Part shown: in pieces, positions 51,521-62,081 of the stretch | How positions within the stretch are numbered: the stretch's first letter is position 1 | Layout of the letters: each line of letters starts with the position of its first letter | Assembly (NCBI RefSeq): GCF_900101385.1 | Contig: NZ_FMZB01000011.1 | Coordinates: 1-64,000, forward strand | Direction: 5' to 3' | DNA length: 64,000 nt | DNA from: Terribacillus halophilus | GTDB taxonomy: Bacteria; Bacillota; Bacilli; Bacillales; Amphibacillaceae | Program-made: the position numbers and the translations under genes | Notes under the pieces: generated by a model | The model's database searches: none | What the model was told of the DNA's origin: nothing | Seen by the model: only the letters and a program-made list of their open reading frames with translations

Positions 51521-53071
51521 ATGCAGCAATGCCCTTTTTGTAAGGGGGAAAACAATTTGGTTGGCGGTCCATGTCCCCGCTGCGGACGCCGCTTGACTGA
51601 AAAACTGGATATGCGCTATGAAGGGACTATCCGGCGATCGCAGCAGTATAATCGGACGTTGATCGATAAGGTATGGCGTTTTTTCTCCTCTGTACGGAAC
51701 GGGATGTATATATTGCTTCTGACATTACTGGCAACAGCTGTCGGGACCATCCTGCCGCAACGGGCCTACATACCTATCGGCAGGCTGCCCGGGGAATTTT
51801 ATGCAGCCGAATACGGTGTGTTCGGCAGATGGTATCATTACTTAGGTCTTGATCAGCTGTATAGCTCATGGTGGTATATGACACTGCTTGGGTTGCTGGG
51901 AGCAAGTATCCTGATTGCCAGTATCGATCGATTTTTCCCTTTGCGCCGAGCGTTGAGGATGCAGCCTGTGAAACGCAGGGAGCATTTTTTAAGAAGCCAG
52001 CTGTATGTCCGACATAGCGTAATCGATGACCGGGAACGATTGATGAAGAATTTACGAGCTAGGCGCTATCGCATTCGGCAGGACGGGGATGACTATTTGG
52101 CAGAGAAGAACAGATTTGCCAGATGGGGCCCTTATGTAAACCATGTCGGCTTGCTGCTCGTTTTGCTTGGAGCATTTTTGCGCCTGTTCCCTTTCTTCTA
52201 CCAAGATGAATTCATCTGGATAAGAGACGGAGAGACTGTAGTCGTACCTGACACCAACCAATCGCTGTTCATCAAGAATGAACAGTTCATAGTGGACACA
52301 TATGATACGGATGATCCGAAATTCAAAGCTGCTATCGAACAAGAAGGCAGAATGATACCGAAAAACTTCACGACGGATATTACGGTTTTTGAAGCAGAGG
52401 ACCATATCGCTGGTGATACACCGGATTTAAAACCGCTGAAACAAATGCAGGTCGCGGTGAATCATCCAGTACATGCAGCCGGATTCACAATCTATCAATC
52501 GGGTTATCAGCTGCATGAGTTCTCCAGCCTGACTCTCCGCACCGAGAATCAAGACGGCAGCACAGCGGATTTCCGCGTCGATACAGAAAATCCGCAAGCG
52601 ATGTATGAGCTTGATAACGGGCTGCACGCGGAATTGATCGATTATTATCCGGATTACCGATTGGAAGAAGGCAAGGTCATCACGGAAACAAAATATCCGC
52701 GCAATCCTGCTTTTGTTTTCGATATCGAAGGTAACGATGATCATAAAGAAAGACTGTTCGTCGCAATAGATGATGTTGTGTCAGAGACTGGAACGAACCG
52801 ATACAGCATCCGTGCAGTCGATTACGATACCCATCATGTAAGCGGGTTATCAGTGAAACGGGATTTGACATTACCGATATTTTTGCTCGGAGGTGTCATC
52901 TTCATGATCGGCCTTATGCAAGGGCTTTATTGGCAGCATCGTCGAATTTGGCTCCGCAGGCAGGCCGATGGCTCCTATCTGATTGCCGGGCATACGAATA
53001 AACATGCATCCTCCTTTGAAAGAGAAGTGGAGCGACTGTTGGATGGCTATAAAAAAGGGGGGAGCAGCTGA
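51521..53071 (+). CDS. resB: cytochrome c biogenesis protein ResB
   Basis: This 516-residue membrane protein works with ResC in System II heme export and ligation. It has a short N-terminal zinc ribbon (CPFC and CPRC), three membrane helices near 60-180, a large extracytoplasmic domain and a last helix near 457-477. I prefer ATG 51521 to the TTG at 51500, because the latter overlaps resA and lacks a ribosome site. The stop overlaps the resC start by one base. Confidence 0.92.
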   Translation: MQQCPFCKGENNLVGGPCPRCGRRLTEKLDMRYEGTIRRSQQYNRTLIDKVWRFFSSVRNGMYILLLTLLATAVGTILPQRAYIPIGRLPGEFYAAEYGVFGRWYHYLGLDQLYSSWWYMTLLGLLGASILIASIDRFFPLRRALRMQPVKRREHFLRSQLYVRHSVIDDRERLMKNLRARRYRIRQDGDDYLAEKNRFARWGPYVNHVGLLLVLLGAFLRLFPFFYQDEFIWIRDGETVVVPDTNQSLFIKNEQFIVDTYDTDDPKFKAAIEQEGRMIPKNFTTDITVFEAEDHIAGDTPDLKPLKQMQVAVNHPVHAAGFTIYQSGYQLHEFSSLTLRTENQDGSTADFRVDTENPQAMYELDNGLHAELIDYYPDYRLEEGKVITETKYPRNPAFVFDIEGNDDHKERLFVAIDDVVSETGTNRYSIRAVDYDTHHVSGLSVKRDLTLPIFLLGGVIFMIGLMQGLYWQHRRIWLRRQADGSYLIAGHTNKHASSFEREVERLLDGYKKGGSS

Positions 53072-54228
53072 TGGAAAATCTATCTATCATAAGCGGTCAT
53101 CTGCTTGAAGCTGCTTTTATCAGTTATTTGGTGGGGGTCATCTTGTTTACGTGGTCTGCAGCTAAAAAACGGCAACGCTACCTTGAACGGTTCGCTTTTG
53201 GAATCACTGCCGCTGGATGGCTTGCCCAGCTTGGCTTTTTCACGCTCCGATGGATATACAGCGGACATGCACCCGTCAGCAATCTATTCGAATTCATGAC
53301 CTTTTTTGGCATGATGCTCATTTTAGTATTGTTGATCATGTATCGCTTTTATCGCTTTCCATTAATCGCGGTGACGGCTTTGGTGATCAGCATCCTGATC
53401 ATTGGCTGTGCTGCCATGTTTCCGCGAGAAGTGGCGCCGTTAGTCCCCTCCTTGCAAAGTCATTGGCTATATATCCATGTGACGACAGCCGCACTTGGGG
53501 AAGCGGTACTTTCTGTCAGCTTTTTTGTTGGTTTTTTATATATCCTGCATGAAACGAATCAGGAGAAACAGCATAAGACAGCAAGGGTGATCGAAGGGTT
53601 CCTCGTTCTCATCCTTTCAGTGGCAGGCTATGTCCTGCTCGCATTTTTGTTCCGGATGTTCGGTTATACTGCTAATGTGACAGGAGCAGAAGCAAGCATC
53701 ATCTATCAGCTTCCGCCTTTCTTTGTCCCAAGCGACACTGTCTCCTCACCGTTTCCGATCCAGATTATGGTACCCGACTGGCTCCGCGGCGAAAATGCGG
53801 CTCAAAAGTTTAATACGATGATACTCTCGTTGCTCGCAGGCTGCGTGCTTTATATGCTTATCCGTATCTTTACCAGGAAAAGGATTGGCGCAGCGTTGCA
53901 GCCACTGGTACGTAAATTGCCCAAAAATGCCCTGGATGATATAGGTTATCGTTCTGTCGCAGTAGGGTTCCCCATTTTCACGCTTGGCGCACTCATCTTC
54001 GCGATGATCTGGGCACAGCAGGCATGGGACCGTTTTTGGGGTTGGGATCCTAAGGAAGTATGGGCGCTGGTCACTTGGCTTTTCTATGCTGCTTATCTGC
54101 ATATCCGCATGCAAAAAGGCTGGCAAGGTATTCGTTCTGCTTGGCTGGCTGTAATCGGCTTTTGTATCATCATGTTCAATTTGCTGGCAGTAAATTTGCT
54201 AATCGTAGGATTGCACGCGTATGCTTAA
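53071..54228 (+). CDS. resC: cytochrome c biogenesis protein ResC (CcsA family)
   Basis: This 385-residue protein has eight or so helices and the Trp-rich heme-handling motif RFWGWDPKEVWALVTWL. With ResB it presents heme to apocytochrome c outside the membrane. Confidence 0.93.
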   Translation: MENLSIISGHLLEAAFISYLVGVILFTWSAAKKRQRYLERFAFGITAAGWLAQLGFFTLRWIYSGHAPVSNLFEFMTFFGMMLILVLLIMYRFYRFPLIAVTALVISILIIGCAAMFPREVAPLVPSLQSHWLYIHVTTAALGEAVLSVSFFVGFLYILHETNQEKQHKTARVIEGFLVLILSVAGYVLLAFLFRMFGYTANVTGAEASIIYQLPPFFVPSDTVSSPFPIQIMVPDWLRGENAAQKFNTMILSLLAGCVLYMLIRIFTRKRIGAALQPLVRKLPKNALDDIGYRSVAVGFPIFTLGALIFAMIWAQQAWDRFWGWDPKEVWALVTWLFYAAYLHIRMQKGWQGIRSAWLAVIGFCIIMFNLLAVNLLIVGLHAYA

Positions 54229-54255
54229 CATAAAAAGAGAAAAGGGGAAGGGATC

Positions 54256-54972
54256 ATGGAAACAGAAGCACACATTCTTGTAGTAGACGATGAAGAAAGA
54301 ATCCGCAGACTCGTACGCATGTATTTGGAAAAGGAAGGTTACACGCTCGATGAAGCTGCTGACGGCGAGCAAGGACTTCAAATGGCGCTCGAGACAGACT
54401 ACGACATCATCCTGCTGGATGTCATGATGCCTGGTAAGGATGGAATCGAGGTTTGCCAGGAAATACGCAAGGAAAAAGGTACGCCGATCATCATGCTCAC
54501 TGCCAAAGGAGAAGAAGCCGACCGTGTGGAAGGTTTCGAAGTTGGCGCAGATGATTATATTGTGAAGCCATTCAGTCCTCGTGAAGTAGTTCTTCGTGTC
54601 AAAGCCCTGCTGAGACGCTCTTCGACGACCAAATACTTGCATACTGATGCAAAAGCGAAGGATCTGCTTGTATTCTCCCATCTGACCATTGATAAAGATG
54701 CCCACCGAGTGACAGCAGATAACGAGGAAGTGACATTGACACCAAAAGAGTATGAACTGCTCCATTTCCTTGCTTCGACACCGGATAAAGTATATGGACG
54801 GGAAGAGCTGTTGAAGCAAGTTTGGAAATATGAATTCTTCGGAGATCTGCGCACAGTGGATACACATGTCAAAAGACTACGTGAAAAACTGAGCAAAGTT
54901 TCGGAAGAGGCAGCCAGCATGATTGTGACAGTATGGGGTGTCGGTTACAAATTCGAAGCGGACAAGAACTGA
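54256..54972 (+). CDS. resD: response regulator ResD
   Basis: This 238-residue OmpR-family activator has a receiver domain (VVDDEERIRRLV, phospho-acceptor Asp55 in ILLDVMMPG, Lys in IVKPFSPREV) and a C-terminal winged helix (YGREELLKQVWKYEFFGD). It controls aerobic/anaerobic respiration genes including this operon. One-base overlap with resE. Confidence 0.95.
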   Translation: METEAHILVVDDEERIRRLVRMYLEKEGYTLDEAADGEQGLQMALETDYDIILLDVMMPGKDGIEVCQEIRKEKGTPIIMLTAKGEEADRVEGFEVGADDYIVKPFSPREVVLRVKALLRRSSTTKYLHTDAKAKDLLVFSHLTIDKDAHRVTADNEEVTLTPKEYELLHFLASTPDKVYGREELLKQVWKYEFFGDLRTVDTHVKRLREKLSKVSEEAASMIVTVWGVGYKFEADKN

Positions 54973-56732
54973 TGCTTTGGGGAAGTGTTGTCAATAAGCT
55001 GTGGCTGACCATCTTGGTACTGGTTTCGGTCGTCCTTGGTCTGCTTACTTTTTTGCTGCTGGAGTTCTTTGGCAACTTTCATATTGAAGAGGCGGAAGAA
55101 AGTCTGCTGCAGACTGCGACGAAGGTTTCTATCTTGATGGAAGAAATAAACAACAAAGATACGGTTTATGATACGGCAGAGCGTGTACAGGATAAGAATT
55201 CACGCATCGCCATCCTTCAAGATGACGAACTATGGTTATCCGGCACAGACAAAGAGTCGGAGCCTTTGCCCGATGTGGACAGAGAGTGGCTGTTACAGGA
55301 TACCGAATTGAACAAGGCCGCTACAGAAGGTGAGGACGTTTCGAAGCAGCTTATCCTGCCCGATTCCGACAAAAGCGTCATTGTTGTCGGGACTCCGCTC
55401 CAGGACGGATCAGGCGCGGTTTATGTCTATCAGTCACTTTCTGTCGTGCGGGAGACCGGCAACCAAACGACACAAATCATCTTGCTTGGAGCAGGTATTG
55501 CCTTTGTCCTTACTACCGTATTTGCCTTTTTCCTGTCATCCAGGATCACCAAACCGTTGATCAAAATGCAGGATGCGGCACTGAATGTCGCCCGGGGTCA
55601 ATTCGGGACCGAGGTGCCTGTTGTCACGCATGATGAAATAGGGATGCTGGCAACGGCTTTCAACAAGATGGGGAAACAGCTGGAATTCAATATCAATGCC
55701 CTCAGCCAGGAAAAAGAACATCTTTCACGCGTCGTCAATGCAATGGTGGATGGTGTCGTCATGATTAACCGGCAAGGTGAACTGACAGTGACGAATCCGC
55801 CAGCTGAAGCATTCATTCATGATTGGCAGTTCGAGAATGGGGAAACCTTCCACGAAGTTCCGGGTGTGTGGCTGGAAATCATGGAAAGTGTCGTCTCGAC
55901 CGCTTCTGACGTAACACGGGAAGTGACGATCCAAGGCAGGGAATGGGTGATCATCGCAACACCTTTGTTCGAGGATGCCGCGATTCGAGGTGCGGTGGCA
56001 GTCGTGCGGGATATGACGCAAGAACGCAGGCTCAATAAACTGCGGGAGGATTTCATCACCAATATCACCCATGAATTACGCACACCTATCTCCTTGCTGC
56101 AAGGTTATAGTGAGGCGATCATTGATGATATAGCGGATACAGTCGAAGCAAAAAATGAACTCGCTCAAATCATCCATGATGAATCATTGCGGATCGGAAG
56201 ACTTGTCAACCAGCTGCTCGACCTTGCGCGGATGGAAGCAGGCGATACCAATCTGGTCATGGAAGATGTGGAAATCAATCCGTTCCTTGAACGCATCGTG
56301 CGCAAGTTCCAAGGATTGGCTGATGAACGGGAAATCAAGCTGGGATTAATCAACACGGTAGAAAGAAGCACGTATCACTTTGCTCCTGATGCAATGGAAC
56401 AAGTCTTGACCAATTTGATTGATAATGCCATTCGGCACACGGACAGTGGTGGTGCAGTACAAGTACTAGTATCCGACGAGAAAGAACGGCTTGTCATGAC
56501 CGTCAAGGATACAGGTAGAGGTATACCGGAAGAAGATCTACCTTTTGTTTTCGAACGATTTTACAAGGCAGACAAATCGAGGACGAGAAAGACTGCAAGA
56601 ACCGGTAATGGATTAGGTCTGGCCATCGCTAAAAATATCGTGCAGGCCCATGATGGTACGATCAAGGTGACGAGTAAGCTTCATGAGGGAACTACATTCA
56701 CCATTCGTCTTCCACAGGATACAAACCAATAA
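54972..56732 (+). CDS. resE: sensor histidine kinase ResE
   Basis: This 586-residue membrane kinase has TM1 (about 9-33), an extracellular domain, TM2 (about 170-192), HAMP, PAS (about 255-355), HisKA with FITNITHELRTPISLL (phospho-His) and HATPase_c with NLIDNAIRHT, DTGRGIPEEDLP and GNGLGLAIAKNIV. ATG 54972 overlaps the resD stop. It senses redox or NO-linked signals in relatives. Confidence 0.94.
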   Translation: MLWGSVVNKLWLTILVLVSVVLGLLTFLLLEFFGNFHIEEAEESLLQTATKVSILMEEINNKDTVYDTAERVQDKNSRIAILQDDELWLSGTDKESEPLPDVDREWLLQDTELNKAATEGEDVSKQLILPDSDKSVIVVGTPLQDGSGAVYVYQSLSVVRETGNQTTQIILLGAGIAFVLTTVFAFFLSSRITKPLIKMQDAALNVARGQFGTEVPVVTHDEIGMLATAFNKMGKQLEFNINALSQEKEHLSRVVNAMVDGVVMINRQGELTVTNPPAEAFIHDWQFENGETFHEVPGVWLEIMESVVSTASDVTREVTIQGREWVIIATPLFEDAAIRGAVAVVRDMTQERRLNKLREDFITNITHELRTPISLLQGYSEAIIDDIADTVEAKNELAQIIHDESLRIGRLVNQLLDLARMEAGDTNLVMEDVEINPFLERIVRKFQGLADEREIKLGLINTVERSTYHFAPDAMEQVLTNLIDNAIRHTDSGGAVQVLVSDEKERLVMTVKDTGRGIPEEDLPFVFERFYKADKSRTRKTARTGNGLGLAIAKNIVQAHDGTIKVTSKLHEGTTFTIRLPQDTNQ

Positions 56733-56764
56733 TAATATGATAAAATAAGCTGGATTCAAAGCAT

Positions 56765-56915
56765 GCAAGGTGTCGAATGGACTTGATAGGGAATACGGTG
56801 TGACTCCGTGACTGTCCTCGCAGCTGTGATTACCGACGAACAGGACAAAACCACTGTCTGTTATGATGGGAAGGGTTCTTAGTAGGTGAAGGTATCAGTC
56901 AGCAGACCTGCCCTG
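56765..56915 (+). promoter_or_regulatory. cobalamin riboswitch
   Basis: The leader shows the B12 aptamer blocks in order: GATAGGGAATACGGTGTGA, CTCCGTGACTGTCCTCGCAG followed by CTGTGAT, CCACTGTCTG, GATGGGAAGGGTTCTTAGTA and CAGTCAGCAGACCTGCC. Adenosylcobalamin binding would turn off the two downstream genes. Confidence 0.93.
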
Positions 56916-56977
56916 TGTGTTTTTTGTTTCACCGCTTCGAGGACTGAGCGGGTGGAGCGGCAGCTTCTGATGCTCTT

Positions 56978-57004
56978 TCCTTTCCAAAAAGGGAGGATTT
57001 TTTT
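56978..57004 (+). terminator. terminator / ribosome-site sequestor of the B12 riboswitch
   Basis: TCCTTTCC (56978-56985) can pair with GGGAGGA (56991-56997) before a T7 run ending at the ATG. GGGAGG is also the ribosome site of the next gene, so one hairpin could stop transcription or block translation. Another hairpin-forming stretch (CACCGCTTC, GAGCGGGTG) lies at 56931-56954. Confidence 0.6.
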
Positions 57005-57397
57005 ATGAAGAAAGCACTACATATGCTCTCGGCACTACTGCTGGCAGCAGGTATACTGGCGGGCTGCGGGACGACAGAAGAGCCCAAGCAAAAGAACCAG
57101 CAGGCGGAACAAAAGACCGAACAGCAGGTCACTGTTACGCTGACTGAGGACGGCAAGGAGATTTCCTCAAAGGTAGTCAGCTTTGAGGAAGGCGACAGTT
57201 TGATGGATGTGATGAAGGAGAACTTTGACGTGGAAGATGATGGAGGCATGATCACATCCATTAATGGTCATAGTCAGGATAAAGGCAAGAACAAATACTG
57301 GCTGTATACAGTCAATGGAGAGATGGCAGAGGTCGGGGCTGCTGACCTGGAGCTGTCAGAAGGCGATGACATTGCTTTCAATTTGCAAGCTTCTTAA
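57005..57397 (+). CDS. DUF4430 lipoprotein, probable cobalamin-binding
   Basis: This 130-residue lipoprotein has signal peptide and lipobox LAGC (Cys21), a Gln/Glu/Lys linker (about 25-40) and a single DUF4430 domain ending YWLYTVNGEMAEVGAADLEL. DUF4430 is the fold of the C-terminal domain of mammalian transcobalamin and intrinsic factor. B12-riboswitch control and overlap with an ECF S component gene suggest that it captures B12 outside the cell. The alpha-barrel half of transcobalamin is absent. Direct B12 binding is my inference. Confidence 0.8.
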   Translation: MKKALHMLSALLLAAGILAGCGTTEEPKQKNQQAEQKTEQQVTVTLTEDGKEISSKVVSFEEGDSLMDVMKENFDVEDDGGMITSINGHSQDKGKNKYWLYTVNGEMAEVGAADLELSEGDDIAFNLQAS

Positions 57398-57930
57398 TGT
57401 TCTCTACTCGTAAACTGACGCTGATGGCAATGCTTACAGCACTAGCAGCGGTAGGAAGGATATATGCCAATGTGCTGTTTCCCTTTCTGTCGAATATGCA
57501 GCCGATGACGAGTGTCATCATCATCTGTGCGCTGCTTTTAGGGCCGATTGCTGGTATCATTATTGCTGTGCTGTCAACACTGCTGTCGAATATGATACTA
57601 GGGATGGGGATATGGACAGTATGGCAGATGCTTGCTTGGGGATTGATCGGGCTGTCATTCGGTCTCATGGGCAAGCTTTGGAGAAATCCGCCGCCGTTGA
57701 TACCGATGACCATTGCCAGCATTCTTACAGGATATGCGTACGGATTTTTGATTTCCCTGCCGAATGTGTTCATAATGGAACATTTCTTAGCCTATTATGT
57801 AGCAGGCTTAAGCTTCGATACGATGCATGCAATCGGCAATGGAATCTTCTTTTTCATCCTGTACCCAGTCCTTCGCAGGTTATTTGCCAAGTGGATACCT
57901 GCCCCAATGAAAAGAACCACTTCCTCTTGA
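57397..57930 (+). CDS. ECF transporter S component, predicted cobalamin-specific
   Basis: This 177-residue protein has five to six membrane helices and the N-terminal RKLTLMAMLTALAAVGRI typical of ECF S components. It shares one base with the stop of the lipoprotein gene. It needs an EcfA-EcfA'-EcfT module encoded elsewhere. B12 as substrate is inferred from the riboswitch; CbrT is the known B12 S component. The KRTTSS end lies in a terminator arm. Confidence 0.8.
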   Translation: MFSTRKLTLMAMLTALAAVGRIYANVLFPFLSNMQPMTSVIIICALLLGPIAGIIIAVLSTLLSNMILGMGIWTVWQMLAWGLIGLSFGLMGKLWRNPPPLIPMTIASILTGYAYGFLISLPNVFIMEHFLAYYVAGLSFDTMHAIGNGIFFFILYPVLRRLFAKWIPAPMKRTTSS

Positions 57931-57946
57931 TGAGGGAAGTGGTTCT

Positions 57947-57947
<1 letters not shown>
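57912..57947. terminator. bidirectional terminator inside the ECF S component coding end
   Basis: AAGAACCACTTCCTC (57912-57926) pairs with GAGGGAAGTGGTTCTT (57932-57947) with a one-base bulge. It also touches the last base of the ferredoxin stop codon. Confidence 0.82.
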
Positions 57948-59294
<1,347 letters not shown>

Positions 59295-59298
<4 letters not shown>

Positions 59299-60815
59299 AG
59301 ACAGAGCTGCAGCAAGCATTGCAGACCTATTATGGATACGGGACTTTCCGGACAGGTCAGGAGGAAATCCTGGAGAGTGTCATGAAAAACCATCATACAT
59401 TGGGAGTCTTACCGACTGGAACGGGTAAGTCTGTCTGTTACCAGCTGCCTGCTTTCATGCGAAGCGGACAAGTTATCGTGGTTTCCCCATTGCTGTCGCT
59501 GATGGAAGATCAGGTAAAACAATTGCGTGCCAGGGGATTCAAACGGGTTGCTGCCCTTAATAGTTTTCTTGATTTTGAAGATAAGCAGCAGATCATGCGG
59601 AAACTGCATAACTATGATTTATTGTATGTCTCTCCGGAAATGCTTCAAAATGAGTATCTGATCAAACATTTGCAGCAGTTGCACATCCAATTGTTTGTCG
59701 TTGATGAAGCACACTGTATCTCTCAATGGGGACAGGAATTCCGGACGGATTATCTGCGTCTGGCCGAAGTGATTCGGAATCTTGGCAGTCCGCCGGTACT
59801 TGCATTGACCGGTACAGCCACTCCTGAAGTCCAGGCGGATATTCAGCATTTGCTCGGTGATTTGGACATGGATGAGCATATCTATCCAATGGATCGGGAA
59901 AACACTTCTTATTTCGTACAGGAAGTGCAGGATCAGCAGGAAAAAAATGAAACGATGCTTGCGCTGCTCCATAAAATACAGGCACCGACCATCATCTATT
60001 TTTCCAGCCGCAATATGGCAGAAAGCACAGCAGCCATCATCCGGGCAAAAATGCCGGAGATGCCTTGTGCATTTTATCATGGGGGCATGGAAAACGAGGA
60101 CAGGATCCTGATCCAGCAGCAGTTTTTGGCCGGTCAGCTGCAGATCATTTGCTGCACAAGCGCATTTGGCATGGGAGTGGATAAGGAAGATGTGCGTCTG
60201 ATCATCCACTATCATTTGCCAAGTGACAAAGAATCCTTCATCCAGGAGGTCGGCAGAGCTGGAAGGGATGGAAAAGAAAGTGTCAGTGTAGTACTTTATA
60301 GTCCAGGAGATTGGCAAATTCCGATACATCTGATCGAACAAGACCTGCCGGAAAAATCTACGATCCAGCAAATGATGCGTTTTCTGTATCAAAGGGTAAA
60401 AGCACATCAAATCGAATTGCCTGCGTATGAATTGGTCGTCCAGCATATTCCCATCAGTGAGACGCAATGGCGATTTTTACTTTATCAAATGGAGAAACAT
60501 GATATAGTAAAGGGAAATCATCTGCTTTATGGAGCGAAAGCTTGGAAGGATTTCCTGGATCAAATAGAGAAGTTTGTTGGAGACAGGAAAAAGCATAAGC
60601 TGAAGCAGCTGCAGGGGATGAAAGACTGGGTCTATACGGATACATGCAGGCGACAGTCACTTTTTGCAGCATTCCAACAAACAGTGCGCCAAGCTAAGGG
60701 GCGCTGCTGTGACAATTGCGGCGATACACTTGCTGGATGGCAGGTGAGCTTCACGAAACCGCAGCCGGAACGAATTGGCTGGCGTGAACAGCTGCATCAC
60801 CTCCTGTATCAGTGA
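59295..60815 (+). CDS. recQ: RecQ-family ATP-dependent DNA helicase (RecS)
   Basis: This 506-residue 3'-5' superfamily 2 helicase has Walker A PTGTGKS, DEAH box VVDEAHCISQWGQEFRTDYL, motif VI QEVGRAGRDGK and a zinc-binding RQC-like tail (CRRQS...CCDNCGD). It lacks the HRDC domain, as in the shorter YpbC/RecS. It acts in recombination and fork repair. Confidence 0.93.
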
Positions 60816-60842
60816 AAACGGAAATGGAAGGATGGACACTTC

Positions 60843-61142
60843 ATGGCAAAGACAGAAGAGAAGGACCAGAATCTAGAGGAACTGGTTGCGTCGGTGACGC
60901 AGTCTCCGGATGAAGAAGAATCACAACCTGGACAAGAGGAATCGGAAACTGAGGTCCAGCGCATCGACGTTCTTAATTTACCGCCGCGCCGTGCAGTTCA
61001 TGACGGGCAGCGGACAGGCTTTCGACTGCATTGGAACGGAAGCCTTGCCAGGTTCATCCTCCTGACGGTCATCGTTTTGGCGGTGATTGGTTTCATCTTG
61101 CTGTACACGGATGTGCCGCAGTCGATCCCGACCTTGTTCTAG
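60843..61142 (+). CDS. YpbE-like single-helix membrane protein lacking LysM
   Basis: This 99-residue protein has an acidic cytosolic head (about 1-40), the LNLPPRRAVH segment and one helix (about 72-93, ARFILLTVIVLAVIGFILLY). B. subtilis YpbE, at the same locus, has a similar head and helix followed by a linker and LysM domain. Here translation ends just after the helix. I see no LysM remnant in the next 196 bases in any frame. Confidence 0.6.
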   Translation: MAKTEEKDQNLEELVASVTQSPDEEESQPGQEESETEVQRIDVLNLPPRRAVHDGQRTGFRLHWNGSLARFILLTVIVLAVIGFILLYTDVPQSIPTLF

Positions 61143-61338
61143 ACCGTTTCCAGTTTGGACAACAAGGGTATTTTTAACACAAAGATTAATATACTAATTA
61201 TACGTACAAATCCTTTCTGTTCGAAAGCTAGAGCGTATCAGCAAAATGGACGCACCCATCTGGGGTTGTGCCGCGTACAAAACATAAAGCGAATCATATG
61301 CTATCTATATCTAGAATGGCATCCAAGGGGGAAAAGTG

Positions 61339-61920
61339 ATGAAGTTAGAGCGCGTATCATTAAATCAATTCAAGATCTTTCTTACCTTCGACGATTTAAT
61401 CGAGAGAGGCTTGACTAAAGAAGATCTGTGGCATGATCTTCCAGGCGTTCATCAGCTTTTTCACGATATGATGTATGAAGCAAGCGATGAATTGGGCTTT
61501 GAATTGGAAGGAACACTTCTTGTTCAGGTGCATATTCTGCAAGCGCAAGGGATGCAAATCATCGTTACACAGTATCCGCAGACGGAAGACTTCGAAGAAG
61601 AAGAGGATTATATCGAGATGAAAGTGACACTGGACGAAAGCAGGGAGCTAATCTTCTCATTCACTGATTTTGAGGATATCATCAGCGTTTCGCGTCAGCT
61701 GGACCAAATCGGCATCGAAGACGCCGCTGTGTATTTTATGAATGATCTATATTACATGGAGATCCGGACATTGCTTCATCCGTCCGCAAGGGAAAACTTG
61801 ATTGCGGTCATGTCGGAATTCGCCAACCCGAGTATCGTTACCTCGGTCCGCCTGAACGAATACGGCAAGATCATTTTTGAAAAAGATGCAATACGGCAGA
61901 TATGCACGTATTTTGCATAA
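61339..61920 (+). CDS. mecB: adapter protein MecB (MecA family)
   Basis: This 193-residue ClpC adaptor has an N-terminal substrate-binding domain (MKLERVSLNQFKIFLTFDDL) and a C-terminal ClpC-binding domain. Position between recQ and gudB matches ypbH/mecB rather than mecA. ATG 61339 follows AAGGGGGAAAAG; a GTG lies one codon upstream. Confidence 0.93.
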   Translation: MKLERVSLNQFKIFLTFDDLIERGLTKEDLWHDLPGVHQLFHDMMYEASDELGFELEGTLLVQVHILQAQGMQIIVTQYPQTEDFEEEEDYIEMKVTLDESRELIFSFTDFEDIISVSRQLDQIGIEDAAVYFMNDLYYMEIRTLLHPSARENLIAVMSEFANPSIVTSVRLNEYGKIIFEKDAIRQICTYFA

Positions 61921-61929
61921 ATCGATGAA

Positions 61930-61958
61930 GGTACCGGCGCCTCTGCCGGTATCTTTTT
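61930..61958 (+). terminator. terminator after mecB
   Basis: GGTACCGGC (61930-61938) and GCCGGTATC (61945-61953) with a 6-nt loop precede a T-run. Confidence 0.8.
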
Positions 61959-62081
61959 AAATTCGATCAAATAATCAGTTCTCATTATCCATACGTCTGC
62001 TTTTTTGTTAGAATGGATGTGGAGATCAGAAGTGATTATATTGTTATACAAGATGGGGAAATATATAGGAGGTACAGAACA

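Noticed and set aside
59619-60467. Minus-strand ORF of 282 codons inside recQ
   Set aside because: It is antisense to conserved helicase motifs, with unlikely composition and no family resemblance.
61155-61418. 87-codon plus-strand ORF upstream of mecB
   Set aside because: It overlaps mecB in another frame, lacks a ribosome site, and looks like AT-rich intergenic sequence.
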